A stretch of DNA of 44,442 nt, taken from assembly GCA_018333655.1 (NCBI GenBank), contig JAGXTJ010000005.1:1-44442 (forward strand), read 5' to 3'. Under the pieces are notes generated by a model that saw only the letters and a program-made list of their open reading frames with translations, was not told the origin of the DNA and did no database searches. The translations under genes were made by a program, and so were the position numbers. This document shows positions 7,416 to 14,491 of this stretch, one piece after another. The DNA comes from Bacillota bacterium. Its GTDB lineage: Bacteria > Bacillota > UBA994. Every line of letters begins with the position of its first letter. Positions within the stretch are counted from its first letter, which is position 1.

Positions 7416-8449
7416 TTACTTGCTACGACGGTACCTAGTTGCCCTAGCGGCTCCGAAGCGAACAATCTTCCCTTGGCGTAGTAGATCGTTAAGCACATTG
7501 GTGGCTGGAAAGGATGAGCATTGGAGGAGGTTTTCAACATCGCGGCGAGTCACCGTACCTTGGTGAGCTAAGAGCTGAAGTACCTTGTCCGCATCTGCTA
7601 GGGCGGAGTCAATGACGGGGTTTTCATTAATGTTGGGTAGTTGCACCAAGAAGGATGATGGGGCGGGCGAAAACTTAGGTTGGCGAGAGTGCCCAGCATA
7701 GCTCTCAATAATTCTTTGAATTCCTGTTCCATAGCTTTCTACCAACTCTAGCCGGTAAAATACGGCGGCTAACACGGCATTTCGTGATTGAGAAACGCCG
7801 CTCATGATATCAGCAAGTGTTAGGCCCTTGACTAGACCACCAAGGGACAAAAACTCCATGCGGTCTGCGAATATGTTTATAAGGATACTACCGGAGTAAT
7901 CGTAATCACGGTGCACGATGCAGTTTAGCAGAGCTTCCCTGAGCGCATGTCCTCGAACTTCACTTGGCGCTCCGCATAGAACTTGCTTGCGTACGCAAAG
8001 GTAAGCTCTTGGTTGGGGGAGCGTGCCTTGTCAAAGGTTGTGCCGTCACTATCGCGGATCATTTGTCGGATTGCTTCTTCGCTCGCGGGTGCCGCGATGA
8101 CGCCATGGCGCACGGACACCCCGCTGGGTTTAAGGCCTTTGTCAGATAAATGATAAGGTCGTTTTGCGCCGCGCGATACGCAGATGCGAATGATGCTCTT
8201 GCCTTGTTCTAGCAGTCGCTCAACTGTGGTATAGGAAGAAAGATCTGGCCTGATGCCATTAAGGATCATATTGCTGATGCGTTCCATTTCTGCTTCGGTA
8301 TTAGGTACGCCGACAACTTGGCCATCGCGAGCAATTCCTATGAAGATTTCGCCACCGTTTGAATTAGCAAATGCCACAATTTCCTTCTTGATGTCAGCCG
8401 TTACTGCTTCCTTCAGCTCAACAAGCGCGCTTTCACTGTATCGCATCAT
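7416..8449 (-). pseudogene. AlbA_2 / RecG-like regulator with internal deletion and frameshift
   Basis: The 5' part (8449 to about 7925) encodes the AlbA_2 domain (VELKEAVTADIKKEIVAFAN, GGEIFIGI) and breaks off after FYAERQVKFED. The 3' part is in another frame and reads RGHALREALLNCIVHRDYDYSG, the HATPase_c_4 motif, then the conserved LINIFADRMEF and GVSQSRNAVLAAVFYRL. It ends with a winged-helix-like tail. In intact relatives over 100 residues normally separate these two motifs, so a deletion that was not a multiple of three has joined them near 7950-7962. Family members are predicted transcription or stress regulators. The 5' ORF could still make a free AlbA_2 domain. Confidence 0.8.
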
Positions 8450-8473
8450 AATCCCTCCTAATCGACATTTTCA

Positions 8474-8491
8474 ATATTATATACATAATAT
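8474..8491. promoter_or_regulatory. AT-rich inverted repeat upstream of AlbA_2 gene
   Basis: ATATTAT, four bases, ATAATAT: a perfect 7-bp inverted repeat 25 bases upstream of the AlbA_2 start and between divergent genes. It is a possible operator, by position only. Confidence 0.35.
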
Positions 8492-8510
8492 CGCGATTTT
8501 ATATCTATTT

Positions 8511-8533
8511 CAACTAGGACGGAGCCTTTTGCT
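8511..8533 (+). repeat. REP hairpin copy 6 (upstream of RAYT)
   Basis: Loop GACGGAG at 8518-8524 and right arm CCTTTTGCT at 8525-8533, with a decayed left arm (CAACTAG). It lies 27 bases upstream of the REP-associated transposase start. Confidence 0.7.
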
Positions 8534-8560
8534 AGTCGACTTGGAAAGGAGTTATGCGAA

Positions 8561-9337
8561 ATGCCAAGACAAGCACGCGAAAAAAGCCCCACAGGGTATT
8601 ACCACATCATGATGCGGGGCATCGACAGGGATTTTATCTATCAGTCTAGTAAAGACAAGACCTACTTTGTTGATCTGCTGAAGGAAGCTGAGCAGCTGGA
8701 CATAGTAGCGTATTGCCTAATGGATAACCATGTGCACTTGGTGGTGCAGGGGGATATCGTGGCCCTCTCCTTAGCCCTGCGGAAGTTAAATATCAAGTAT
8801 GCTATGCATTATAATTTTGTGAACAAGAGGGTAGGGCATGTATTTCAAAATCGCTATCGGAGCGAAATTGTCGAAGACGACAAGTACCTAGCACACCTGA
8901 TAAGGTACGTGCATAATAACCCTGTGAAGGCCGGCCTCGTGGCCGAGGCGCGACAGTACAGGTGGAGCAGTTATGGCGAGTATCTAGGCAACCTCAACAT
9001 AGTATCTCCTATACAAAAGCGGGTGGTCCTTGGACTCTTTCCTAAGGGAACCGAGAGCTTTAAGATATTTCACCTTGAGCCGGATGAGAACGAGTACCTA
9101 GACACCGCCGAGGATATAGAGCGCGACAGGCTAAAGCGTGCGCAAACCATAGTGGCTGCCTTTTGCAGCACACGGGAGATCAAAGACCATAGTTTTCTCA
9201 AGAGTAACCCAAAACAAACGGAGGAACTCGTGGCAGAACTGCTGCGCCACACCAAGCTAAGCCACCGCAAGATTGCCAGCCTGTTAGACATCAACGCGTA
9301 CTACGTGCACCAAGTCAGTAGAGGCGGGAGCAGCTAG
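8561..9337 (+). CDS. REP-associated tyrosine transposase (RAYT, IS200-like Y1_Tnp)
   Basis: 258 residues of the HUH/Y1 transposase family. The opening GYYHIMMRGIDRDFIYQ, the metal-binding DNHVHLVV (H57, H59) and the nucleophile region LIRYVHNNPVKAGLV (Tyr116) are all present. A C-terminal helix-turn-helix-like segment (SHRKIASLLDINAYYVHQV, about 233-252) probably adds DNA recognition. Start ATG 8561 has AAGGAG upstream. In known RAYTs the gene is single copy and acts on hairpin REPs in trans. Here it is flanked by REP copies 6 and 7, and the same hairpin is scattered through the first 10.65 kb. It appears intact and potentially active. Confidence 0.9.
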   Translation: MPRQAREKSPTGYYHIMMRGIDRDFIYQSSKDKTYFVDLLKEAEQLDIVAYCLMDNHVHLVVQGDIVALSLALRKLNIKYAMHYNFVNKRVGHVFQNRYRSEIVEDDKYLAHLIRYVHNNPVKAGLVAEARQYRWSSYGEYLGNLNIVSPIQKRVVLGLFPKGTESFKIFHLEPDENEYLDTAEDIERDRLKRAQTIVAAFCSTREIKDHSFLKSNPKQTEELVAELLRHTKLSHRKIASLLDINAYYVHQVSRGGSS

Positions 9338-9356
9338 CACCAGGGGCCGAGCGCCA

Positions 9357-9381
9357 AGCACCAGGGACGGTGCCTGTTGCT
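9357..9381 (+). repeat. REP hairpin copy 7 (downstream of RAYT)
   Basis: Left arm AGCACCAGG, loop GACGGTG, right arm CCTGTTGCT, 19 bases after the RAYT stop. A partial unit (AGCACCAGGGGCCGAG) comes just before it at about 9337-9352. Confidence 0.75.
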
Positions 9382-9409
9382 TGGAATGCATAGCATTAGT
9401 TAAGGCCGC

Positions 9410-9438
9410 TTGAAGGTGCTTTAGATTTAGCATATAAT
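9410..9438 (+). promoter_or_regulatory. Sigma-A-type promoter of hicBA
   Basis: TTGAAG (9410-9415), 17-bp spacer, TATAAT (9433-9438), 33 bases ahead of the hicB start. Confidence 0.6.
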
Positions 9439-9471
9439 CATGTTAGAAATTGGTTTAGGAGGAGCGCTGCA

Positions 9472-9687
9472 ATGAGACTGACCGCTATTATCGAGCGTGA
9501 AGGCGATGGCTATGTCGCTCTGTGTCCGGAACTTGATATTGCGAGCCAAGGAAATACAGTGGAGCAATCGCGGAGAAATTTACTGGAAGCAGTGGAACTA
9601 TTCTTTGAAGCAGCGTCTTCCGAAGAAATAGGGACCCGGCTACGCGGAGAGGTTTTTGTCACCCACATTGAGGTAGCGCGTGGGTAG
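9472..9687 (+). CDS. hicB: HicB-family antitoxin
   Basis: 71 residues: RLTAIIEREGDGYVALCPELDIASQG, a typical HicB N-terminus (strand, turn, CPELD), then the SRRNLLEAVELFFE helix. It is the short form lacking a C-terminal RHH or HTH domain. AGGAGG lies before ATG 9472. It overlaps hicA by eight bases (GTG 9680 inside the hicB end), so the pair is coupled, with antitoxin first. The protein should bind and neutralise the HicA RNase. Confidence 0.85.
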   Translation: MRLTAIIEREGDGYVALCPELDIASQGNTVEQSRRNLLEAVELFFEAASSEEIGTRLRGEVFVTHIEVARG

Positions 9688-9940
9688 GTTGCGGGTACTT
9701 AGCGGCAAAGAGCTGTGCGTGATTTTGTCTGCGCACGGCTTTATTGAGGTGCGGAGGCGAGGTAGCCATATTATTATGCAGAAGATGATCCTCCAGAGCA
9801 CGATAACCGTCCCGATCCCAGATCACAGCGAAATTCGAATTGGGACGCTTCAATCGCAAGCACCAGGGACGGAGCCTGTTGCTAGGAAGAAGGCGCCATG
9901 CGTTGCATTTCTGTGTGCTCTTTTGTATACTAATATGTAG
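9680..9940 (+). CDS. hicA: HicA-like mRNA interferase with replaced C-terminus
   Basis: Residues 1-59 match the HicA (YcfA) dsRBD-like fold: LRVLSGKELCVILSAHGF, then RRRGSHIIMQ with the catalytic His at 30, then ITVPIPDH and IRIGTLQS. After residue 59 the frame enters REP copy 8 (9859-9883) and continues as 27 unrelated residues, reading even through the promoter of the next operon. Normal HicA proteins end with a short helix (GTL.SI..QAGL type), which is missing. The toxin may be inactive or destabilised. Start GTG 9680 overlaps hicB. The catalytic core is intact, so residual activity is possible. Confidence 0.75.
   Translation: MGRLRVLSGKELCVILSAHGFIEVRRRGSHIIMQKMILQSTITVPIPDHSEIRIGTLQSQAPGTEPVARKKAPCVAFLCALLYTNM
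9859..9883 (+). repeat. REP hairpin copy 8 (inside hicA)
   Basis: Left arm AGCACCAGG, loop GACGGAG, right arm CCTGTTGCT. It occupies codons 60-68 of the hicA frame and replaces the native 3' end. Confidence 0.8.
9903..9931 (+). promoter_or_regulatory. Sigma-A-type promoter of the RHH-MazF pair
   Basis: TTGCAT (9903-9908), 17-bp spacer, TATACT (9926-9931). The 5' leader would be only about 15-20 bases before the antitoxin start. Confidence 0.6.
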
Positions 9941-9954
9941 AGGAGGTGAGCTAC

Positions 9955-10206
9955 ATGGCGAGTACTACGGTAAGGTTAGCCGAGGAACATGTTCGTATGT
10001 TGAGGGAGTTAGCAAAGCAGTCAAATGAGTCTATGCAGATTGTGCTGGGCAAGGCGATTGAATCTTATAGGAGACAACTTCTCCTTCAGGCGACTAATGA
10101 TGCCTATGCCTGTCTAAAGGCTGACGCCGTCTTGTGGGCAGAAGAAGTGGCCGAACGGCAGATCTGGGAATTTACGCTCGGTGACGGCTTGGAGGACAGA
10201 AAGTGA
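9955..10206 (+). CDS. Ribbon-helix-helix antitoxin of a MazF pair
   Basis: 83 residues. The N-terminus MASTTVRLAEEHVRMLRELAKQSNESM has the RHH pattern (TTVRL strand, two helices), probably DNA-binding and autoregulatory. The remainder is helical with an acidic end that likely wraps the toxin. ATG 9955 has AGGAGGTG at six bases. A GTG at 9946 lies inside that site and is rejected. The stop overlaps the toxin start (GTGA), showing coupling. Type II antitoxin by context; the exact family is not certain. Confidence 0.8.
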   Translation: MASTTVRLAEEHVRMLRELAKQSNESMQIVLGKAIESYRRQLLLQATNDAYACLKADAVLWAEEVAERQIWEFTLGDGLEDRK

Positions 10207-10541
10207 GGCCTTCGCGAGGTGAAATCTGGCTGGTGTCGCTCGACCCTGTCGTGGGGCGCGAGCAAGCAGGCATGCGCCCAGCACTAATTGTGTCGGTTAA
10301 TCAGTTTAATCATGGGCCCGCCGAACTGGTCGTTCTAGTGCCTATAACTACAACACGCAGGAATGTACCTCTACATGTCACGCTAAGCCCGATCGAAACA
10401 GGGCTTAGTTACGTGAGCTCTGCGAAGTGCGAGGACGTAAGGTCGGTATCTTTGAAGCGACTAGATCGCTGTCTAGGAGCTGTTGCTCCTAGCACGCTGG
10501 AGTTAGTCGAAGATCGAATGCGCATCCTGTTGGGTTTATAG
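10203..10541 (+). CDS. mazF: MazF/PemK-family mRNA interferase toxin
   Basis: 112 residues with the CcdB/PemK fold pattern: RGEIWLVSLDPVVGREQAGMRPALIVS, then ELVVLVPITTTRRNVPLHV, then SYVSSAKCEDVRSVSLKRL. The RGEIW start, G.EQ.G.RPALIVS and the CEDVRSVS motif are family hallmarks. GTG start at 10203 overlaps the antitoxin stop, with GGAGG upstream. It should cleave single-stranded mRNA, being held inactive by the RHH antitoxin. Confidence 0.9.
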   Translation: MRPSRGEIWLVSLDPVVGREQAGMRPALIVSVNQFNHGPAELVVLVPITTTRRNVPLHVTLSPIETGLSYVSSAKCEDVRSVSLKRLDRCLGAVAPSTLELVEDRMRILLGL

Positions 10542-10629
10542 TAGCATCGGATACGGCTAGCTAAGCATGCGATAGCAGCGTACTTCTGATCGGTTAATGC
10601 GAGATAGAAATGAAAGGGGAAGGGGTGCA

Positions 10630-10654
10630 AGCAGCAGGCTCCGTCCCTACTGCT
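10630..10654 (-). repeat. REP hairpin copy 9 (inverted; contains a stop codon)
   Basis: On the minus strand: arm AGCAGTAGG, loop GACGGAG, arm CCTGCTGCT, pairing throughout with one G-U. The TAG of the first arm is the nitroreductase stop codon. It is the only copy in this orientation and the last of the run. Confidence 0.8.
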
Positions 10655-11204
10655 TGAGGAACAGGCTTTCAAGGTTCGCGCGCTCGCCGGGGTGTTCGCG
10701 CGCTTGCAGGGGCTCGGGCAGGTTATCGCGCTGGCCTAATTTGCCGATGGCGATGACGGCCATAGGCGCGAGGTCGCTCGGTAGTTGGTAGAGCTCTTGC
10801 GCTTTCTTTTTGCTAAAACCGCCCATGCCGTGGGTAATGAGCCCGCGGCTTTGTGCTTCGAGCGAGAGGTAGCCCCAGGCGGTGCCGGCATCGAACATGT
10901 GCCAGTAGTTGTCTTGGCCGGTTTCTGAGAAGGTCTTTTTGGCGAGAATAAGGAGTAGGGCCGGGGCATGCTGGGCCCATTCTAGGTTGCTTTCGGCGAG
11001 GATGCTTTGCATTTTCGCCAGTTCGTCGGGGGTCGTGGCGAGGATAAAGCGCCAGGGCTGCTCGTTAAAGCACGACGGTGCATAGCGTGCGGCTTCGCAG
11101 AGTGCTAAGAGTTCGGGCATGGCGACTGGTTCAGCACTAAAGGCACGTGGGGACCAGCGGGCCTTGATAAGGTCTAAAATGTCGTGGTTAAAGTCTCTTG
11201 GCAT
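10647..11204 (-). CDS. Nitroreductase-family protein
   Basis: 185 residues. RWSPRAFSAEPV, ARYAPSCFNEQPWRFI and a late GMGGFSKKKAQELYQLP region are characteristic of FMN-dependent nitroreductases (R-S-x-R-x-F and P-S-x-x-N-x-Q-P-W-R). It probably reduces nitro compounds or quinones using NAD(P)H. ATG 11204 has GGGAGG upstream. The last codons and stop lie in a REP hairpin, so its native C-terminus may be slightly altered. Tandem with the PhzF-like gene. Confidence 0.9.
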   Translation of the reverse strand: MPRDFNHDILDLIKARWSPRAFSAEPVAMPELLALCEAARYAPSCFNEQPWRFILATTPDELAKMQSILAESNLEWAQHAPALLLILAKKTFSETGQDNYWHMFDAGTAWGYLSLEAQSRGLITHGMGGFSKKKAQELYQLPSDLAPMAVIAIGKLGQRDNLPEPLQAREHPGERANLESLFLKQ

Positions 11205-11228
11205 TAGTAACGTCCTCCCATGTTGTAG

Positions 11229-12113
11229 TTATAGTAGTGTGCCGTGCGCCACAAGTACGACTTGACCGCCGACATGGACTGCAATGCTACCCTTTTGTTC
11301 CTCGGCTTTGAGCAGGAGCAAAGACGGGCGGCCGATTTCGTAACCTTGCTCGACGCGCGCGGTGAGCGAGGTGGTGCCGTTGTAACGGTACTTGACTAGG
11401 TAGGCGGCCAGGCAGCCATTGGCGCTACCTGTGGCAGGGTCTTCGGGTATGCCGAGGTAGTCGGTAAAGACGCGGGCGTTGTAGTCGTTTTCGCGGTTAT
11501 AGGTCTCGGGGGCAAAAACGAGGATGTTCTTCGCGGTAAGGGCGGCGACATAGTCAAGTAGACGGCGGGTCTCGGGGCGGCACTTTTTTACCGCGGCGAG
11601 ATTTTTAAGGGGAACAATTATAAAGGGCAGCCCTGTGCTTACCTCTTGGATGGGGAAGCGGGAGTCGATGTCCTCTAGGGTTAGGCCGAGCAAGTCTGCC
11701 ATGCCCTGAGGGTCAAGTGTGCTTAAGAACGAGGGCTGTACTTGCCTCATCCAGAGGGTGTGGGGCAGGCCAGCATCGTAGGTAAAGGTGACGGGGATTT
11801 TACCGACGGCAAGGTTTAAGACCAACTCGGCGACTTCGTGCTGCAAAATGGTCTGCTGAATGACATAGGCTGTGCCTAGGGTGGGGTGCCCGGCAAAAGG
11901 GACCTCTTCGCCTGGGGTAAAAATGCGCACGTCAAAACCCCCCTCGCGCGGGGAATCAGAGTAAATAAAGGTCGTCTCGCTGTAGTTCATCTCTTTGGCG
12001 ATGGCTAGCATTTCGGCGCTGGTCAGTTTGGCGCTGTGCCTGACAACTGCCAGCTGATTGCCCGCGTACTTATGGGGGGCAAAGACGTCGAGGATGTAAA
12101 AGGGGTAGCTCAC
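11229..12113 (-). CDS. PhzF-family isomerase-like protein
   Basis: 294 residues. YPFYILDVFAPHKYAGNQLAVV, the Ser-Glu of YSETTFI, VPFAGHPTLGTAYV and EDPATGSANGCLAAYL are PhzF hallmarks, with the catalytic Glu in the YSE motif. The family resembles diaminopimelate epimerase. Phenazine genes are absent, so the substrate is unknown. GTG 12113 follows AAAGGAGG. It probably shares a transcript with the nitroreductase gene 25 bp downstream. Confidence 0.9.
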   Translation of the reverse strand: MSYPFYILDVFAPHKYAGNQLAVVRHSAKLTSAEMLAIAKEMNYSETTFIYSDSPREGGFDVRIFTPGEEVPFAGHPTLGTAYVIQQTILQHEVAELVLNLAVGKIPVTFTYDAGLPHTLWMRQVQPSFLSTLDPQGMADLLGLTLEDIDSRFPIQEVSTGLPFIIVPLKNLAAVKKCRPETRRLLDYVAALTAKNILVFAPETYNRENDYNARVFTDYLGIPEDPATGSANGCLAAYLVKYRYNGTTSLTARVEQGYEIGRPSLLLLKAEEQKGSIAVHVGGQVVLVAHGTLL

Positions 12114-12226
12114 CTACAGACCTCCTTTAGTTAATGCTTGTCTGATGGCAGGAAGAAAAGCGTGCGGTGAAGAATTAGAGAAATCGTTAGGGACAAATTT
12201 TAATAGGTTACGAGGAGGCGCAATTA

Positions 12227-13450
12227 ATGACGCGATTAGTTGAAAGGTTTTTAAGGTATGTCCAAGTGGATACGGCTTCTGATGCCAATTCTCCGACACA
12301 GCCCAGCACAGCAAAGCAGCTCGACCTAGGCAAGATACTGGTAGCAGACTTGCTCGAACTAGGCCTTGCAGACGCTCATCTTGATGAGTATGGCTACGTG
12401 TACGCCACTTTGCCTGGCAATGTGGAACATAGTGTGCCCACGATTGGCCTAGTAGCCCATGTTGACGTGGTGGCCGATGTGCCGAGCGCGGGCATTAAGG
12501 CGCGTATTGTCAAGGACTACGACGGAGGCGACATCGTGCTAAACGAGGAGCAAAGTATTGTGCTTTCGCCTGCGGAGTACCCCGAGCTTAAGCTCTGCAC
12601 GGGGGACGACCTTATTGTTACCGATGGTACGACCTTGCTCGGAGCAGATAACAAGGCCGGCATTGCTGAGATTATGGCGGCCGTGGAGTATCTTTTGCAG
12701 CACCCCGAGATTAAGCGAGGCACGGTGCGCATTGCCTTTACCCCGGATGAAGAGATTGCGCGCGGTACGGCTAAGTTTGACCTGGCGAAGTTTGGGGCGG
12801 ACTACGCCTACACACTTGACGGCGGTGCCCTAGGCGGCATTGAGTACGAGACCTTTAACGCGGCGTCGGCCAAGGTTACTGTTAAGGGGCGCAATATTCA
12901 CCCCGGTGCGTCGAAGAACAAAATGAAGAATGCCCTGCTCCTTGGGGTTGATTTTAACAGTATGCTGCCACCCGCCGAGCGCCCAGTGCATACCGAAGGG
13001 TACGAAGGTTTTTATCATTTGACGGAAGTGCAGGGGACTCCGGAGCAGGCTGTGCTAAAGTATATAGTTCGCGACCATGATAAAGAGAAGTTTGCCGCGC
13101 GAAAAGAACGTTTAGGTGAAATCGGCCGCTACCTTAACGGCGTCTACGGAGAGGGCACCTTCACGGTAGAAGTAGCGGACTCTTACTACAACATGGCCGA
13201 GAAGATCTTGCCGGCCATGCACATCGTGGATTTGGCCAAGCAAGCCATGCGCGAGATTGGCGTTACGCCTATCACTACCCCGGTAAGGGGTGGTACGGAC
13301 GGTGCTAGGCTCTCTTTTATGGGCTTGCCCTGCCCTAATATCTTTACCGGCGGGCATAATTACCACAGCACGCATGAGTACGCTTCTATCCAGACCATGG
13401 AGAAAGCTGTGGAGCTAGTAGTGAAGATAGTGGAGATGAACGCCCGCTAA
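12227..13450 (+). CDS. pepT: Peptidase T (tripeptidase)
   Basis: 407 residues of the M20B family. LVERFLRYVQVDTASD is the typical opening. Zinc ligands are visible as H78/D80 (VAHVDVV), D140 (LLGADNKAG), E174/E175 (PDEEIARG) and a late H (GGHNYHSTHEYASI). It removes the N-terminal residue from tripeptides in the cytoplasm. ATG 12227 follows GAGGAGG. Its last four bases overlap the convergent acetyltransferase gene. Confidence 0.95.
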   Translation: MTRLVERFLRYVQVDTASDANSPTQPSTAKQLDLGKILVADLLELGLADAHLDEYGYVYATLPGNVEHSVPTIGLVAHVDVVADVPSAGIKARIVKDYDGGDIVLNEEQSIVLSPAEYPELKLCTGDDLIVTDGTTLLGADNKAGIAEIMAAVEYLLQHPEIKRGTVRIAFTPDEEIARGTAKFDLAKFGADYAYTLDGGALGGIEYETFNAASAKVTVKGRNIHPGASKNKMKNALLLGVDFNSMLPPAERPVHTEGYEGFYHLTEVQGTPEQAVLKYIVRDHDKEKFAARKERLGEIGRYLNGVYGEGTFTVEVADSYYNMAEKILPAMHIVDLAKQAMREIGVTPITTPVRGGTDGARLSFMGLPCPNIFTGGHNYHSTHEYASIQTMEKAVELVVKIVEMNAR

Positions 13451-14322
13451 ATTTTATCCGTACCCTCTGTTAAGAGCTTGTACTCCCAGATGGTGTAGCC
13501 GTCGTCTCCGCTAAAGCCGTTCATCTGCGGCAGGTCTCCCAGGGCGTTTTGCGGCGGCTGCCATAGCTCGAGGTAGAGTTCTTTTTCGTCGGGCAGCCAC
13601 TGTAGCAAGTCTAAGAAGGCGGCCTGTACTGCGTCTTCTTCGCCGCACAGGGGGAAGAGGGCGCGGTACTCATCGTGTATGGCAAAGCCAGACCAGACTA
13701 AAATTTCGGGCGTTCCCCATACCCAGAGGTCCTCCTCGGCGATGAATTTCTCTAGCGCCGCGCGGGATACAGGCTGCCACTTCCAGCTGGCAAAAATAGC
13801 GCTACTTGGGGCATAGGACTGTCCTAGTTCCCACATGCGCTCTAAGTCATCGGCTTGGGCTTTGCGCCAGAGGGTGCTCTCTTTAGGCAGGCCAGATTCG
13901 CGCGCGGGGATTTTTTTGCCCACTCTCGAGTAATCGCATGCTTTGCGAAAGCCGGCTCTCTCCGTCATAGTGAGCGAGGGGGTGTTGTCGGCGTCGATAC
14001 CTAGGTAGGCATGGGTGCAATGTGCTGCCCTGGCCACCGCGAGACTGGCGGCTGTGAGTGCGCTGCCGACGCCGGCGCGGCGGACCTTGGTGTCAACGCG
14101 CATGCCCTGTAGCCAGCAGCTGCTATCTGGTAGAAAGTGCGTGTAGCAGGTGCCGATGATTGCGCCGGATTCGTCTCCCTCTTCGGCCACGAGTACCACG
14201 CCGCGGTCAGTTTCCTCTACCCAGCTAATCCAAGTATGTGGCAGGTAGTCGTCTTCCCAAATGCTGGCGAGCATGGCCATGACTTTAGGGGTGTCGGTAA
14301 TTGCGGCTCTTCTGATGTTCAA
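13447..14322 (-). CDS. GNAT-family N-acetyltransferase
   Basis: 291 residues. The N-terminal GNAT domain has MRVDTKVRRAGVGSALTAAS, an acetyl-CoA loop (RRAGVGSA), and THAYLGIDADNTPSLTMTERAGF, the typical C-terminal motif B. The second half (about 150-291) looks like a further, more divergent GNAT-like unit ending in NGFSGDDGYTIWEYK. Substrate unknown. TTG 14322 follows AGGGGAG. Its upstream region is shared with trmK and carries the 23-bp repeat array. Confidence 0.8.
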   Translation of the reverse strand: MNIRRAAITDTPKVMAMLASIWEDDYLPHTWISWVEETDRGVVLVAEEGDESGAIIGTCYTHFLPDSSCWLQGMRVDTKVRRAGVGSALTAASLAVARAAHCTHAYLGIDADNTPSLTMTERAGFRKACDYSRVGKKIPARESGLPKESTLWRKAQADDLERMWELGQSYAPSSAIFASWKWQPVSRAALEKFIAEEDLWVWGTPEILVWSGFAIHDEYRALFPLCGEEDAVQAAFLDLLQWLPDEKELYLELWQPPQNALGDLPQMNGFSGDDGYTIWEYKLLTEGTDKI

Positions 14323-14346
14323 GTTCTTCTCCCCTTTGCGCTTGCT

Positions 14347-14438
14347 AGGTATATCCTTGCGATATACTTAGGTATATCCTTGCGATATACCTAGGTATAT
14401 CCTTGCGATATATATAGGAATATCGTTACGATAGTAGT
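14347..14438. repeat. Four 23-bp palindromic tandem repeats (operator-like array)
   Basis: Units at 14347, 14370, 14393 and 14416. Each of the first three contains ATATCCTTGCGATAT (5-bp inverted repeat ATATC/GATAT). The fourth has ATATCGTTACGATA, nearly a perfect ATATCG/CGATAT palindrome. Spacing is exactly 23 bp. It sits between divergent genes (GNAT, trmK), suggesting cooperative binding of a dimeric regulator. No regulator gene is adjacent. Confidence 0.75.
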
Positions 14439-14491
14439 ATGACTAGATTATACATGTTTTCGGACAAGATTTCGCATAGGGGAGGGTATTT

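Noticed and set aside
14347-14438. CRISPR array
   Set aside because: The units abut one another and no unique spacers or cas genes are present.
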